A stretch of 64,000 nucleotides of DNA from Candidatus Rifleibacteriota bacterium (GTDB lineage: Bacteria; Muiribacteriota; Ozemobacteria; Ozemobacterales; Ozemobacteraceae), in assembly GCA_015233155.1 (NCBI GenBank), contig JADFYG010000001.1:62001-126000 (forward strand). Reading direction: 5' to 3'. The position numbers and the translations under genes were made by a program. The notes below the pieces were generated by a model. The model did no database searches. It worked only from the letters and a program-made list of their open reading frames with translations, and had not been told where the DNA came from. Of this stretch, positions 1 through 8,937 are shown piece by piece (position 1 is the stretch's first letter; each line of letters opens with the position of its first letter).

Positions 1-37
1 GCGCCGTGGCACCAATAATCGCGGTTTTCTTGTTCAT
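1..37 (-). CDS. 5' end of an unidentified gene, cut by the window edge
   Basis: Reading the minus strand from an ATG at 35-37 gives MNKKTAIIGATA before the window ends. A good ribosome site (AAGGAG) lies about 9 bases upstream of the ATG, so this is a real gene start. Twelve residues are too few to name a family: the hydrophobic run after two lysines could be the start of a signal sequence or of a nucleotide-binding fold. It points the same way as the lipoprotein gene to its right, about 90 bases away, but the window does not show whether they form one transcript. Confidence 0.5.
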   Translation of the reverse strand, partial: MNKKTAIIGATA

Positions 38-130
38 GATGACGACTCCTTCGATAATCTCTGCATCGATTCGAAACAAGTTCTCAGGAAGAGACCCGGC
101 GATCGATGAAATAAGTTACACGTGGTTTAT

Positions 131-757
131 TCAGTTGTTGCGGGCACCGCCGTTAATCCAGTTCGCAATCAATCCCTGATCGGAAGTGGAAAGAGCGGGC
201 CTATTCTGCGGCATACGCGGAGTTTGAATTCCCTTGATACGCATTACGAGTTTGCTGGTCTGGGCATCATACGGATATATGACCGACCCGTAACGCGATC
301 CCTTCATTACATTGGTATACGAATTCAGGCGCAGTCCTGAGGCGGCGGTGCTGTCGTCATGACAGCCGACAATTGAGCAGTTGACCATGAAGATCGGCAG
401 AATGTTGCGAGCAAACGAACCGCCCATCGAAACCAGCACAAGATTCGTGTTTGCTGTCATACCTGAATCAATGGTAACTGTGACCGAGTTGGAGTTGTAA
501 TCTGTCGCATTTGCGGTAACCGTGAAAACTCCCGGTTGGACGTCAGGAATGCTGAAATTTCCATTCACATCGGTCAATACCGTAGTTGTGGAGGGAGAAG
601 TCAGCACTGAGGCTCCCGAGACGCCGATTCCGGTTTGAGAATCAACTATTGTGCCGACGATGCTACCCCGCAGAGTGCTGCTGGTTCCGCATCCCACCGC
701 CACTATTATGGTGAGAACCAGCATCGTCGCGAGGGCGATTCGATAGTGCTGAAACAT
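131..757 (-). CDS. Lipoprotein with carboxypeptidase-regulatory-like domain and cytochrome c-like (CX4CH) domain
   Basis: A 208-residue exported lipoprotein. Residues 1-23 form a signal peptide with a lipobox ending in VGC. Residues about 30-105 (GTIVDSQTGIGVSGASV, then DVNGNFSIPDVQPG) are a CarboxypepD_reg-like beta-sandwich. The C-terminal part resembles the small haem-binding domain found in Planctomycete and Bacteroidetes c-type proteins: NILPIFMVNC, a CSIVGCH motif, a GLRLNSY segment, PRMPQ, and a final WINGGA. The motif is CX4CH rather than CXXCH, so covalent haem binding is likely but not certain. An upstream in-frame ATG exists at 775, but AAGGAG sits correctly before the ATG at 757, so I use that start. 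Its role is probably surface redox or structural; the partner is unknown. Confidence 0.72.
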   Translation of the reverse strand: MFQHYRIALATMLVLTIIVAVGCGTSSTLRGSIVGTIVDSQTGIGVSGASVLTSPSTTTVLTDVNGNFSIPDVQPGVFTVTANATDYNSNSVTVTIDSGMTANTNLVLVSMGGSFARNILPIFMVNCSIVGCHDDSTAASGLRLNSYTNVMKGSRYGSVIYPYDAQTSKLVMRIKGIQTPRMPQNRPALSTSDQGLIANWINGGARNN

Positions 758-860
758 GAAAACTTCTCCTTCCATGGCACGAAAACTTCCTGCCTCAACA
801 TAATCGGCAGTCTCGCGCGAATTGATGAATAAAATCGTCTGCTTGTGATATACTTATTTC

Positions 861-1574
861 ATGCTTTTGAAGTCTGAAATGTCCGCTCAAACTTTCGAAG
901 AATTGAAACCTTGCTTCGAATATAGCCTCTTTACCCACAGACAAAATCGCAGACGTCGGGGAATGGGGATGCTCGAATTGCTCGGTGTTGTCTGCATTCT
1001 CAGTATTTCGCTGGCACCGCTTTTCTACCTGGTCCGTCTTACGAGAACAACGGAGCGGCGTTCGGAGGCCGAATTCACGGCAACTTTGCTGGCTCAGCAT
1101 GTAATGGAGCGCATTGTTGCAATGGCAATGAAGAATCCGTCCAGTCTGCCGCCAATGACAGCAGAAGAGCCAATCGTTGCAGAACCTGATGGTTCAGGTT
1201 CTGTTTCAGAATATTTTCGTTTTCTGCTTGGGGAGTATCGAACCATCACACCCGAGGACTCTCCAAAGCTTTATTGGGCACTGAAACCATTCAAATGCCA
1301 GGTTGACACATATTACCTCGAGGATAGATTATACAAACTCATCGTATATATCAGTTACGATGAGGAAGGCCGTAAAAAACGCATCTATCTTGAACGTCTC
1401 CTGGATATTTCCCCTGGTGAGGCAGCCACAAAAGCTGAGGCTCCAACACCTGTAGTGCGCCAGAGCGACTCAGTAAAATCGGCTGAATCCCATGAGGATG
1501 TTTCGTCAGGTACAGATTTGTCGGAAATATCCAGACCGCCCGTTGCAGATATTGCCACGGAGGCTTCACGATGA
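861..1574 (+). CDS. Type IV pilin-like/pseudopilin protein, first gene of a six-gene pilin operon
   Basis: A 237-residue protein with a class III type prepilin signal. After a basic stretch (RRRRG) the mature protein would start MGMLE, with glycine at -1 and glutamate at +5, followed by about 20 hydrophobic residues (LLGVVCILSISLAPLFYLV). This is what prepilin peptidase PilD/GspO recognises. The leader before the cleavage site is long (about 34 residues), so the true start may be the ATG at 879. The rest is a soluble domain with no recognised family and a polar C-terminal tail. It overlaps the next gene by ATGA, so the two are translationally coupled. A TATACT element at 849-854 could be a -10 box very close to the start codon. 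Confidence 0.75.
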   Translation: MLLKSEMSAQTFEELKPCFEYSLFTHRQNRRRRGMGMLELLGVVCILSISLAPLFYLVRLTRTTERRSEAEFTATLLAQHVMERIVAMAMKNPSSLPPMTAEEPIVAEPDGSGSVSEYFRFLLGEYRTITPEDSPKLYWALKPFKCQVDTYYLEDRLYKLIVYISYDEEGRKKRIYLERLLDISPGEAATKAEAPTPVVRQSDSVKSAESHEDVSSGTDLSEISRPPVADIATEASR

Positions 1575-2065
1575 TTCCGCCGCATAATAGCCGCCGAAGA
1601 GGGGTCAGTTTTTTCGAACAAATCATGATGTTGGTCATCATTGCTATGTTCCTGACGACGTTCTATGCGGTCATATCCATATTGAATCCTAATCGCCAGA
1701 GTTCCATTCAGGGGGCGCCTCTGCTTGCGCGCTATCAGACCCTTCTGGAACGCATGAACCAGGATATCCGCTTCGCCCAATCAGCCCAGACCGGCGAGGA
1801 TAATCGCAGCCTGACATTGAGACGGGGAGACGGCGTAACGCTCGTCTATCGCCTTGAACAGGGCAATCTGTATCGCGAGACAGGCGGAGGCCGACGTGAA
1901 GTCTTGCTTGAAGCAATTGCATCGGGGCAATTCCGGCTGCATCCGGAGTATCCTGATCTCGTAACAGTCGTAATAATTCCGTCTGATCAGATGGGAGTTC
2001 CATTTTTTACCTCATTTGCAGTTCGCCGCGAATCACAGATCCATGCCACCGGAGGCAAACAATGA
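1571..2065 (+). CDS. Pseudopilin-like protein
   Basis: 164 residues. The N terminus has a basic leader (NSRRRG), then a predicted cleavage before VSFFE, giving Glu at +5, and a hydrophobic helix (QIMMLVIIAMFLTTFYAVI). The soluble part (QTLLERMNQDIRFAQSAQ, then a beta-rich section with LTLRRGDGVTLVYRLEQGNLYRE broken over two strands) resembles GspJ/PilW-type minor pilins, where an arginine- and glutamine-rich helix leads into a beta sheet. It starts inside the stop codon of the gene before and its own stop overlaps the next start, so it is made together with its neighbours. Likely a minor subunit of a type IV pilus or type II secretion pseudopilus whose motor and secretin genes are outside the window. 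Confidence 0.72.
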   Translation: MIPPHNSRRRGVSFFEQIMMLVIIAMFLTTFYAVISILNPNRQSSIQGAPLLARYQTLLERMNQDIRFAQSAQTGEDNRSLTLRRGDGVTLVYRLEQGNLYRETGGGRREVLLEAIASGQFRLHPEYPDLVTVVIIPSDQMGVPFFTSFAVRRESQIHATGGKQ

Positions 2066-2547
2066 AAGCGCGCACTGGGATGGCCCTGTTAATGCTTGTT
2101 GCCATTCTCATGAGCATGCTCATTCTGGGTACTACCTATATTCTCGGCACAAGCCGGGGAATCGGAGAAGCACCGCTCCTTTTAAAACTCAAGGCCGATT
2201 ATAATATCGAGTCGTCATTTCTTATCCAGATGAGCAAGCTGCGTTCGCAAGCACCATCGTTTCCAGATCCGGAAACCGCGCTTACGCTTCCCCGACACGA
2301 AATAGCCCCTGGAATCACGCTTTCCGCGGATGGTTCTTGTATCGGAACCAATACCTTTCGTCTGACGTCCCGCATCGAAGGGGGAGGACTGAATAACCGT
2401 TTAGGCGCTGTTCTCACGTATATTCCAACCCCGACATCCGCAGATATTGATCAGAAACACACAGGCGAAACAGGGACAGCTTCTGTGGCTATTCAGGCAT
2501 CTCAATGGAGTCTTAAATATCTCCCACCCAGTGTGAATGAGCCGTGA
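2062..2547 (+). CDS. Small PilX/GspK-like minor pilin
   Basis: 161 residues beginning with a short charged leader (MKARTG) and the hydrophobic run MALLMLVAILMSMLILG. The glycine before MALLML fits the prepilin cleavage rule, but position +5 is not glutamate. Loss of Glu5 is typical of GspK and PilX-type minor pilins, which cap the tip of the fibre and need not pair with a preceding subunit. The rest (residues about 35-160) shows no recognised domain. It overlaps both neighbours by four bases. Assignment rests on the N-terminal signal and on the operon context. Confidence 0.62.
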   Translation: MKARTGMALLMLVAILMSMLILGTTYILGTSRGIGEAPLLLKLKADYNIESSFLIQMSKLRSQAPSFPDPETALTLPRHEIAPGITLSADGSCIGTNTFRLTSRIEGGGLNNRLGAVLTYIPTPTSADIDQKHTGETGTASVAIQASQWSLKYLPPSVNEP

Positions 2548-4625
2548 CGCCCAGCGTCTGTAAACATCGCGGCTTTGTGTTGATGCTGGTCTTGGCCGTA
2601 TCAGTAATACTGCTCTTGCTTGGCGTTACTCTGCACTCTTTTGTTACCCAGCAAAACGCGAATCTACACCTCACGGCAAACGCCGAGATTGCTCATTTTC
2701 TGGCCGAAGCTGGTATCAGCAGCTCCATCCGCGCAGTTCGCGAGACACTGGCGGGTATTGCCGGTTCTGATGGGGGCGCGATCAATTCGTTGCTGCAAAA
2801 ACCGACTCCGCTTCCAGATATGTCACTGATGCCATATATGAAGGACACCTGGAACGAAGATCTCAAAAAATTCGCGACCGAGGTCGATCCGACAGCCTCG
2901 ATTCGTGTCGAGGTTTGGCTGCGAGGCTTCCGGCAGACAGAGACTGACCCATCCGCCTGGGTCGATCCCGGTGCAAAAACAGGGTATCTTGCCGTGGAAG
3001 CCACAGGGGAATATCGTGGCATGAAGCGAACTTTATCTGTACGTCGACCCGTTCGTGTCGGCAGTTCACTTCCGCCAGTGGTTTCAAAATTCACACTGCA
3101 TGTCCGTGATGCGGCGAGAGGTTCCAAGAACAGATTCAATTTGATGCTTAACGATTATGACGGAATAAATGGCGATCCGAAACCACTTATAGTAATGAAT
3201 CACGCTACACCTGAATCCCCCCTGGAACCCAAAGCTCAGGCCACCATCCTGACGGCGGAAAAAGACGAACAGATTTTTGAAAAACGAGGCTGGATATGGC
3301 TGGGGGGCGGAGATATACGCCTGAATCTTACATCCGGCCCGGGACCCATCGGTGAAATTTTCCATTTCTACGAGGTCGACACTGCGACGAAATTTGATGC
3401 GGTGAAGTTCAAAAAAGCTGTCGAATCTCTTCCTCCGGCATTTGCAGCCCCATTATCTCCCATCTCCTGGGACCGCATTTCCCCTCCACGCGATGTAAGT
3501 TACGCATTTGGTTATTCCTATATTCTCGCGGGGTTTCATGACAAGAGTGGAGGCATGGACCATGATGCGATGTTTCTCGGCGGTATAATTTCCTCCCAGG
3601 AGAAGAGCGAGTTCAGCGCGAAATCGTCTATTTTGCATCTTTTCGGCGAGTCCCGTAAGGGGTTTCAGTCTCGCACACGTGTTTTTGGCTCGGTTACGGA
3701 AGCTTTTCCGCGTTATGCGTCTCTTGACGTCACTGCCCAGGAATCAGACGTAAAGACCATTATGGACAGCTGCAATCCGCCTCCGACATATCTGCTTCCA
3801 TCTCTTTCGGCTTCGGCATTCGTTCCGACTTATCTTATACGAGATGTTCAGAAGCGCCGGACAGGGGGGCCTCTTTTGCCGCTGGGTGTGCTGTTTCAAG
3901 ATTATGACGCCTACAAAAATTGTATGAGCTCTGTTCTTGAACTGCCCTATGTGAACTCATACAACACCCTCCAGGAAATTCTCACACCCATTGGTAAGCG
4001 AAAGTTTCCACCGGCGAAAGAGATTCTGAAACAGGATCTCGGGCAACCTATCGAAATCAAGCGTGGCAGCGAAACCCTCTACAAGGGCTCAGTAGATGCG
4101 ACACGTATCCAGACTATAGCAGAATCGCGCGTGATGCATGAATATCCTGATCTGAACGAATTCTGGAAGGCATTCCCAGATCCGAAGAATTTTCGACTAA
4201 ATCAGATCGTTCGTATAGTGAATGCCGAAAAACGCGATCTGATTCTGCCCCCTCTTGATGTCGCGACGCCTTTGTCAGTCGCGGGTGGCGGTATGATAAT
4301 CCTTGAAGATGGAAATGTCGTGTTGCGTGGAGTTGTGATGCAGAGCCCAACTGAAGCGCTGACAGTGATTGCTCCTCGCGCGTCTTCCGTGCGAGTCGAC
4401 ACTGATAAACCTGATCACATTAATATTTATGCGCCACAGGCCCAATTTTCAGCGTCTGCGCGTATAGACCTGCTGGGCACTTTGGCCGTAGGCGGCCTAG
4501 ACGCGGATCCGAGATCACAGGGAGGGATTCTTCGGTATCGCGAAGCCCAGGATCCGACAGCCTCAGGATATTTCGCCTTCTATAAATCCTGTATTGATGA
4601 CAAGGACACTTCCTGGCATGAATAA
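2544..4625 (+). CDS. Large PilX/GspK-like pseudopilin
   Basis: 693 residues, long for a pseudopilin. The N terminus (KHRG, then FVLMLVLAVSVILLLLGVTL) matches a prepilin-type cleavage signal without Glu5, followed by an amphipathic segment (NANLHLTANAEIAHFLAEAGI) typical of PilX_N/GspK proteins, where the AEAG motif is common. The remaining 600 residues form a soluble domain that I cannot assign; late parts (GGGMIILEDGNVVLRGVV, then repeating beta-strand-like stretches) suggest a beta-helix-like section. It overlaps the genes before (4 bases) and after (8 bases). It probably forms the tip of the pseudopilus and may be the part that touches the substrate or surface. Confidence 0.66.
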   Translation: MTPSVCKHRGFVLMLVLAVSVILLLLGVTLHSFVTQQNANLHLTANAEIAHFLAEAGISSSIRAVRETLAGIAGSDGGAINSLLQKPTPLPDMSLMPYMKDTWNEDLKKFATEVDPTASIRVEVWLRGFRQTETDPSAWVDPGAKTGYLAVEATGEYRGMKRTLSVRRPVRVGSSLPPVVSKFTLHVRDAARGSKNRFNLMLNDYDGINGDPKPLIVMNHATPESPLEPKAQATILTAEKDEQIFEKRGWIWLGGGDIRLNLTSGPGPIGEIFHFYEVDTATKFDAVKFKKAVESLPPAFAAPLSPISWDRISPPRDVSYAFGYSYILAGFHDKSGGMDHDAMFLGGIISSQEKSEFSAKSSILHLFGESRKGFQSRTRVFGSVTEAFPRYASLDVTAQESDVKTIMDSCNPPPTYLLPSLSASAFVPTYLIRDVQKRRTGGPLLPLGVLFQDYDAYKNCMSSVLELPYVNSYNTLQEILTPIGKRKFPPAKEILKQDLGQPIEIKRGSETLYKGSVDATRIQTIAESRVMHEYPDLNEFWKAFPDPKNFRLNQIVRIVNAEKRDLILPPLDVATPLSVAGGGMIILEDGNVVLRGVVMQSPTEALTVIAPRASSVRVDTDKPDHINIYAPQAQFSASARIDLLGTLAVGGLDADPRSQGGILRYREAQDPTASGYFAFYKSCIDDKDTSWHE

Positions 4626-5052
4626 ATGTGCAGGTTTTTCCCTTGTCGAGATTCTCGTCGCGGTAGGCATTCTCGCGGCGTCAATGCTTCCCATAGCTCT
4701 GTCATTCAGTTCGGGCAATCGGGGAATACAGATGACCAGTGATGAATTCTCCGCGCATTCCGCGGCCATGGAACTCATGGAACAGATGATGTCGGCACCG
4801 TTTCGCCTGTTGCCTGTTGGTACATTTAAAGACGCCAATATTGTTGACGGAGTTCCTCTTGGCGGAGGTTCACCGCTTCGTCTGCATATAAGTGCGATAC
4901 CCGATCTTTCCCGCGAACTGGTCATCAGTGAAGTTAAAAAGGGCGCGATGGTGCGCTTCAAAAAAGTGGAAGTGACTGTTTCATGGGCTTCGAAGGAACC
5001 TGGCCCGCGACGTTCATTTTCACTTAAGAGTCTTCTCGCTAACGAAAGCTGA
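4618..5052 (+). CDS. Prepilin-type protein (PilV/GspI-like)
   Basis: 144 residues with a textbook class III prepilin signal: MNKCAG, cleavage, then FSLVEILVAVGILAASM. Glu is at +5. I choose the ATG at 4618, which lies inside the end of the previous gene, because it gives the canonical six-residue leader and has AAGGA about 10 bases upstream; the ORF also has in-frame ATGs at 4594 and 4597. The short C-terminal domain (about 110 residues, FRLLPVGTFKDANIVDGVPLG onwards in broken strands) has the size of GspI/PilV minor pilins. Confidence 0.78.
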   Translation: MNKCAGFSLVEILVAVGILAASMLPIALSFSSGNRGIQMTSDEFSAHSAAMELMEQMMSAPFRLLPVGTFKDANIVDGVPLGGGSPLRLHISAIPDLSRELVISEVKKGAMVRFKKVEVTVSWASKEPGPRRSFSLKSLLANES

Positions 5053-5056
5053 CGAA

Positions 5057-5659
5057 ATGAAGGCCTTCAGGAGTGAGCGACTACACTTAATTTGTTACAA
5101 GACACGCAGAGGTTTTTCTCTCGTAGAAATACTCGTTGTGCTGTCTATACTGGCAATGATAGTCGGCGGTCTGTTATATCTCATGACTGGTTTTCATCGA
5201 TCATTCGCGAAGGGTGAAGAGTCAACGATAGTTCTTCAGGAAGCGGGCTTCTTTCTGGCGCATCTGCGCAACGATCTGATCAATGCCGTTCAGGACCCGA
5301 CTCTCCCCGCGGATCGCTGGAGTGATTCCATCATTGCGACACCGGACAAGCTCACGCTGCGGGTTTTTCGTGACACCGACGGAAATATCGAGCCGATCGA
5401 ATATCAGCTCGAGGGCGATACGATCAAAAGATCAGTTGGGGGGCGCCCCAGAGTCATTGTCGACGGGCACGTCGCCTCGCTCTCCTGGAAAGTAGAGAGC
5501 GAGACCCTTTCAGGGCTGGCATCAGGTGTCAGGCGAATCTGGGTAACCCTGAGCGGAACATTCGGCGGGAAAGGCAAACCCGGCATCAAGTCAAAAACTA
5601 TTCCTCTGATCGCCAAACTTTTTCCGACGAGATTGAACCGCCGCCTCAACGGATCCTGA
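5057..5659 (+). CDS. Prepilin-type protein (GspJ/PilW-like), last gene of the pilin operon
   Basis: 200 residues. A 19-residue leader ending KTRRG is followed by FSLVEILVVLSILAMIVGGLL, with Glu at +5. The helix then continues (FHRSFAKGEESTIVLQEAGFFLAHLRNDL), and a beta-rich part follows that reads like GspJ: PDKLTLRVFRDTDGNIEPIEYQ and GDTIKRSVGGRPRVIVDG in successive strands. It starts five bases after the previous stop. After it come 143 bases with no gene and no clear terminator before the first cyclase gene, so read-through into the cyclases is possible. Confidence 0.78.
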   Translation: MKAFRSERLHLICYKTRRGFSLVEILVVLSILAMIVGGLLYLMTGFHRSFAKGEESTIVLQEAGFFLAHLRNDLINAVQDPTLPADRWSDSIIATPDKLTLRVFRDTDGNIEPIEYQLEGDTIKRSVGGRPRVIVDGHVASLSWKVESETLSGLASGVRRIWVTLSGTFGGKGKPGIKSKTIPLIAKLFPTRLNRRLNGS

Positions 5660-5802
5660 CAGCCATGACAGTGCATATAAACAAAGACGAATTCAGTTTC
5701 GTTCTTTTGGGCGATTGTCAGCTGCAAAAAAAACTAATTACCCGATCCTGTAATTTCATCATTTTTTCTCAAATCGAATGACGGTTTATTGAAACACGGC
5801 TC

Positions 5803-8800
5803 ATGAAACGGCGTCTTGAACTATCGTTTCCGGTCCTGCTTCTACTTTTACTCACGGCATTGCCATTGTTTTTTCTCCATTCGATTGACGAGCGACGCCG
5901 TGTCTTTGCGGATGACTGGCGGCGCATGCAGTGGCAACAATCAGCATCGAATCGCGTCGAGCGTTTCCGGGCCGAGGTTTCCGAACTCGGGCATTCAAAT
6001 CGTTTAGCTCTCCGTCTTCGGCGACATCTGGAAGATCTTTATCAGCGGCGCGCCGGAGGATTTCCCTCATTTTCAGCAGTCCCGCTCATCAGCGGAGTTC
6101 ATCGATTTTTCAAAGCCGAAACGGAGCCGACACAGGCTTTTGCTGTTTCATTCGATGATAAGGACTGCCAAACGGCGATTTCAGGGCCGGGACTTACGCC
6201 ATCAAAGCAAAAATATATGGGAGAAATGCTTGCCGGCATGGTTCATTTCGAGGAGGAGTGCCGTAAAGCCCGCATAATTCGGAGTGAATCGATAAAAAAT
6301 CATGCATCCGACATGCAATTGCCACTGGCGAGCGGACCTGCCATCAGTGGCTCTGTTGCAGCGCCCCAAATTCCTCTCACACTGCAGAAAGCCTTCGCCA
6401 CCATATTTGGCATCTACTGTACCATGGAATTGGTCTCTGGGCAACGTCGCGGTATTTTTACGCCTGTCATGTTTGAAAAAAAAAGACATTTTCTCCTCTG
6501 GGATGCGATATCACGCAACGGCCTATACATTGGCGCCTATATGTTGATTTTCCCGCAATCCACCGTAAGCGTTGCGCGACTGATAAGAAATATCCTGACC
6601 TCGTTTGGCGAGGAGAACAGACGTAGAGTCGATCATACCGGCAACCGATCAAGGGCAGATTTTTTTCCTCTTTTGGTACCGATTTCAGGGCTTAATTTGA
6701 AACTTCATGCCATCGTCCCGCCTTCTATGCCATCCGCACTGCGTGCTCCTCTGCGAGCTATTCTTCGAAATCTTCCACGGGATGCTGCCCGCGAAACCTA
6801 CCTCCCGCTTGGGATCGTCAGTGAAAGCGGCGGACTGCGCATCATGCGTGACTTCCTGAATCCCGATTCTCCATATGAAATCTGGATGATTTCTTCTTTA
6901 CCCCGCTCACAGAACGGGACATCCACCACGGTTTTTTTGCTTTCACTGATCTTCGCAACCGCCGGCAGCGGAGCTCTTATACGATTACTCATGACGGGCG
7001 AACCTCTTCCGATCGGCATGGCCGCGTGGTTTTCGGCCATATTCGCTCTCATTGGTTTCTTGCCGCTGATAACACTGTATTACGCGGGACTATACCAGAT
7101 CCAAGCCTCAGAAGCTCGCGCAGAGCAGGATATTATGCGGGAATCATTGCGGCGTCTCGAAGATTTCGATAACGGCAGTGACTCTGTTTCCAATTTTGCC
7201 GGAGAGGCTTGTCGCGATCTGATAAGACGCCCGCACTGGCGCGAGGAGCTTGTTTCCACAGATAATAAATCCGTTGATCGCGCTGTCCGTGAGGGATTTA
7301 CGTTATTTCACAAACGCGGAATACGCATGCAGATGTGTATCGTTTTTTTCGATCCAGACAAATATCTGATTTTTTCTGACACCGGCAAGACCGGCGATGC
7401 TGAAAAGAGTGTCGCGGAGTTTATTCTCTCACCTCTCATACGGGCCAGTTTGAAACGACTTGAAGGTGAGCAGACATTGCTTACGGAACAAAAGAGTTCG
7501 CTTTCATCAATGAAAGGCGAGGCTCTATTTTCAAATAGCGGACAAAGAGATTCGGCTTTGCTTGAGCAACAGAGCTCCAAAGACAACAATCGGGTGTTTC
7601 GGGAAACACGATCGCAAGTCGCACTCCTAGACACTGGGCACACAAAATCATTTCAGTTCAACGAGTTGGTTTGTGGTCCCAACAAGACCAGACGATGGAT
7701 TTTCTGGCGTATGCCAATGGATTTGCCTTACCGCGACTATCTGCTCGATGCGGGTCGCAGGTTTCGCGTTTTCGGAGGCGATCTTTGCATTGGAAGGGCC
7801 GCAGGCGGTGGTCAGGAACCTGTACTTCCTGAGTCGCGCGATGGATACTGGTTTTCACTGGATGGCGAGAAACTGAAAGCGCTCATGGATGCATCCGCGC
7901 GATCAGGCGCCCGCCTCATCATGCGTGGGCAGGATCGGACGATGATTGCTTATTCCTGTCGACGTGCGCCTGGTTACATTCTTGGCACAGTGGTCAGTTT
8001 CGACGAGATACGTGCTCGTCATCGCGATAAACGATGGGATCTGGCTGCGCTGACCATGTTTTTGTTCATTCCGATTCTTCTGCTTGGCCGTCGGACAGCT
8101 TCCTTTCTGATAGAACCTCTTTTTCGTGTTGAAACTGGCCTGACGCACGTAACTTCCGGCGATCTCGAAATGCGCGTGTCGTTGGTTCGTGATGATGAAC
8201 TTGGTGATTTGACGAGGGGATTCGATGAAATGATAGTCGGATTGGCCGAACGACGCGCTCTGGGTCGTTTTGTCTCCGGAAGCCTCAATTCTTCCATCGA
8301 AGAGAGTGCAAGCACTGAAAAGACTGGTGTATCCGGATTGTCTTCAAAAAATTCCGATGATTCACAAAAAGATGGCCCATTGTTCCGCGTAGGTGTGATT
8401 CTGGTTTCAGATCTGCGCAATTTTACCACTCTGTCTGAAACGTATCCGGTCAGGGACGTCGTGATCATGTTGAATCGTCACATGGAAGATATGTCCAGAT
8501 GCATACAGGCGCGCGGAGGCAAGATCGAAGCTTTCATAGGCGACGCAATTGTCGCTGTATTTTTTGAATCGTCTATCGTTCAGGCTGCTCATATTGCGGT
8601 TGAAGCTGCGCGTGATATGTTCAACACGCATCGCAAATTAAATGTTGAACGCTTCGAAGCCGGCCTATTTCCCTATCGTATGGGCGTTGGCATAGACGGT
8701 GGCAATCTGTTAACCGGCACTTTACATACATCCGGACGACTCGACCACGTCATCCAGGGCGAACCGCGTCAACGCGCTGAAGTTCTCGAATCAATTTCTA

Positions 8801-8937
8801 AAAAGGGAAAGTTCACGAACATAGTAGTTTCCAGTAGAATCGCGGCGCTGCTTCCGGATATGCAATTCGAGCCGATATCTGGCGAGAACGCCTTGGAACT
8901 GGCAATTGGTGATTTTACTGGTGAGGACGTCGTATGA
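5803..8937 (+). CDS. Receptor-type class III nucleotide cyclase, subunit A (metal-site half), HAMP domain
   Basis: 1044 residues. Hydrophobic segments lie near residues 6-26, 372-395, 408-432 and 747-766, giving two large extracytoplasmic regions (about 27-370 and 433-745) separated by a short membrane hairpin. A HAMP domain follows the last segment (PLFRVETGLTHVTSGDLEMR, then DDELGDLTRGFDEM). The C-terminal class III cyclase domain has both metal-binding aspartates, D870 in VSDLRNFTT and D914 in FIGDAIVAVF. The second half of the site is degraded: the usual GDxVNxAxRL reads GEPRQRAEVLE, so Q990 replaces the Asn, V994 replaces the Arg, A910 replaces the adenine-binding Lys and V983 the Thr. 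A homodimer should therefore be inactive. The gene overlaps the complementary B gene by ATGA. Product (cAMP or cGMP) and ligand are unknown. Confidence 0.85.
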   Translation: MKRRLELSFPVLLLLLLTALPLFFLHSIDERRRVFADDWRRMQWQQSASNRVERFRAEVSELGHSNRLALRLRRHLEDLYQRRAGGFPSFSAVPLISGVHRFFKAETEPTQAFAVSFDDKDCQTAISGPGLTPSKQKYMGEMLAGMVHFEEECRKARIIRSESIKNHASDMQLPLASGPAISGSVAAPQIPLTLQKAFATIFGIYCTMELVSGQRRGIFTPVMFEKKRHFLLWDAISRNGLYIGAYMLIFPQSTVSVARLIRNILTSFGEENRRRVDHTGNRSRADFFPLLVPISGLNLKLHAIVPPSMPSALRAPLRAILRNLPRDAARETYLPLGIVSESGGLRIMRDFLNPDSPYEIWMISSLPRSQNGTSTTVFLLSLIFATAGSGALIRLLMTGEPLPIGMAAWFSAIFALIGFLPLITLYYAGLYQIQASEARAEQDIMRESLRRLEDFDNGSDSVSNFAGEACRDLIRRPHWREELVSTDNKSVDRAVREGFTLFHKRGIRMQMCIVFFDPDKYLIFSDTGKTGDAEKSVAEFILSPLIRASLKRLEGEQTLLTEQKSSLSSMKGEALFSNSGQRDSALLEQQSSKDNNRVFRETRSQVALLDTGHTKSFQFNELVCGPNKTRRWIFWRMPMDLPYRDYLLDAGRRFRVFGGDLCIGRAAGGGQEPVLPESRDGYWFSLDGEKLKALMDASARSGARLIMRGQDRTMIAYSCRRAPGYILGTVVSFDEIRARHRDKRWDLAALTMFLFIPILLLGRRTASFLIEPLFRVETGLTHVTSGDLEMRVSLVRDDELGDLTRGFDEMIVGLAERRALGRFVSGSLNSSIEESASTEKTGVSGLSSKNSDDSQKDGPLFRVGVILVSDLRNFTTLSETYPVRDVVIMLNRHMEDMSRCIQARGGKIEAFIGDAIVAVFFESSIVQAAHIAVEAARDMFNTHRKLNVERFEAGLFPYRMGVGIDGGNLLTGTLHTSGRLDHVIQGEPRQRAEVLESISKKGKFTNIVVSSRIAALLPDMQFEPISGENALELAIGDFTGEDVV

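Noticed and set aside
5803-8937. Considering the A cyclase as an inactive pseudoenzyme only
   Set aside because: The two aspartates that bind metal are intact and the neighbouring B gene has exactly the residues that A lacks, and the same is seen in A'/B'. Loss of function by decay would not give this complementary pattern twice.
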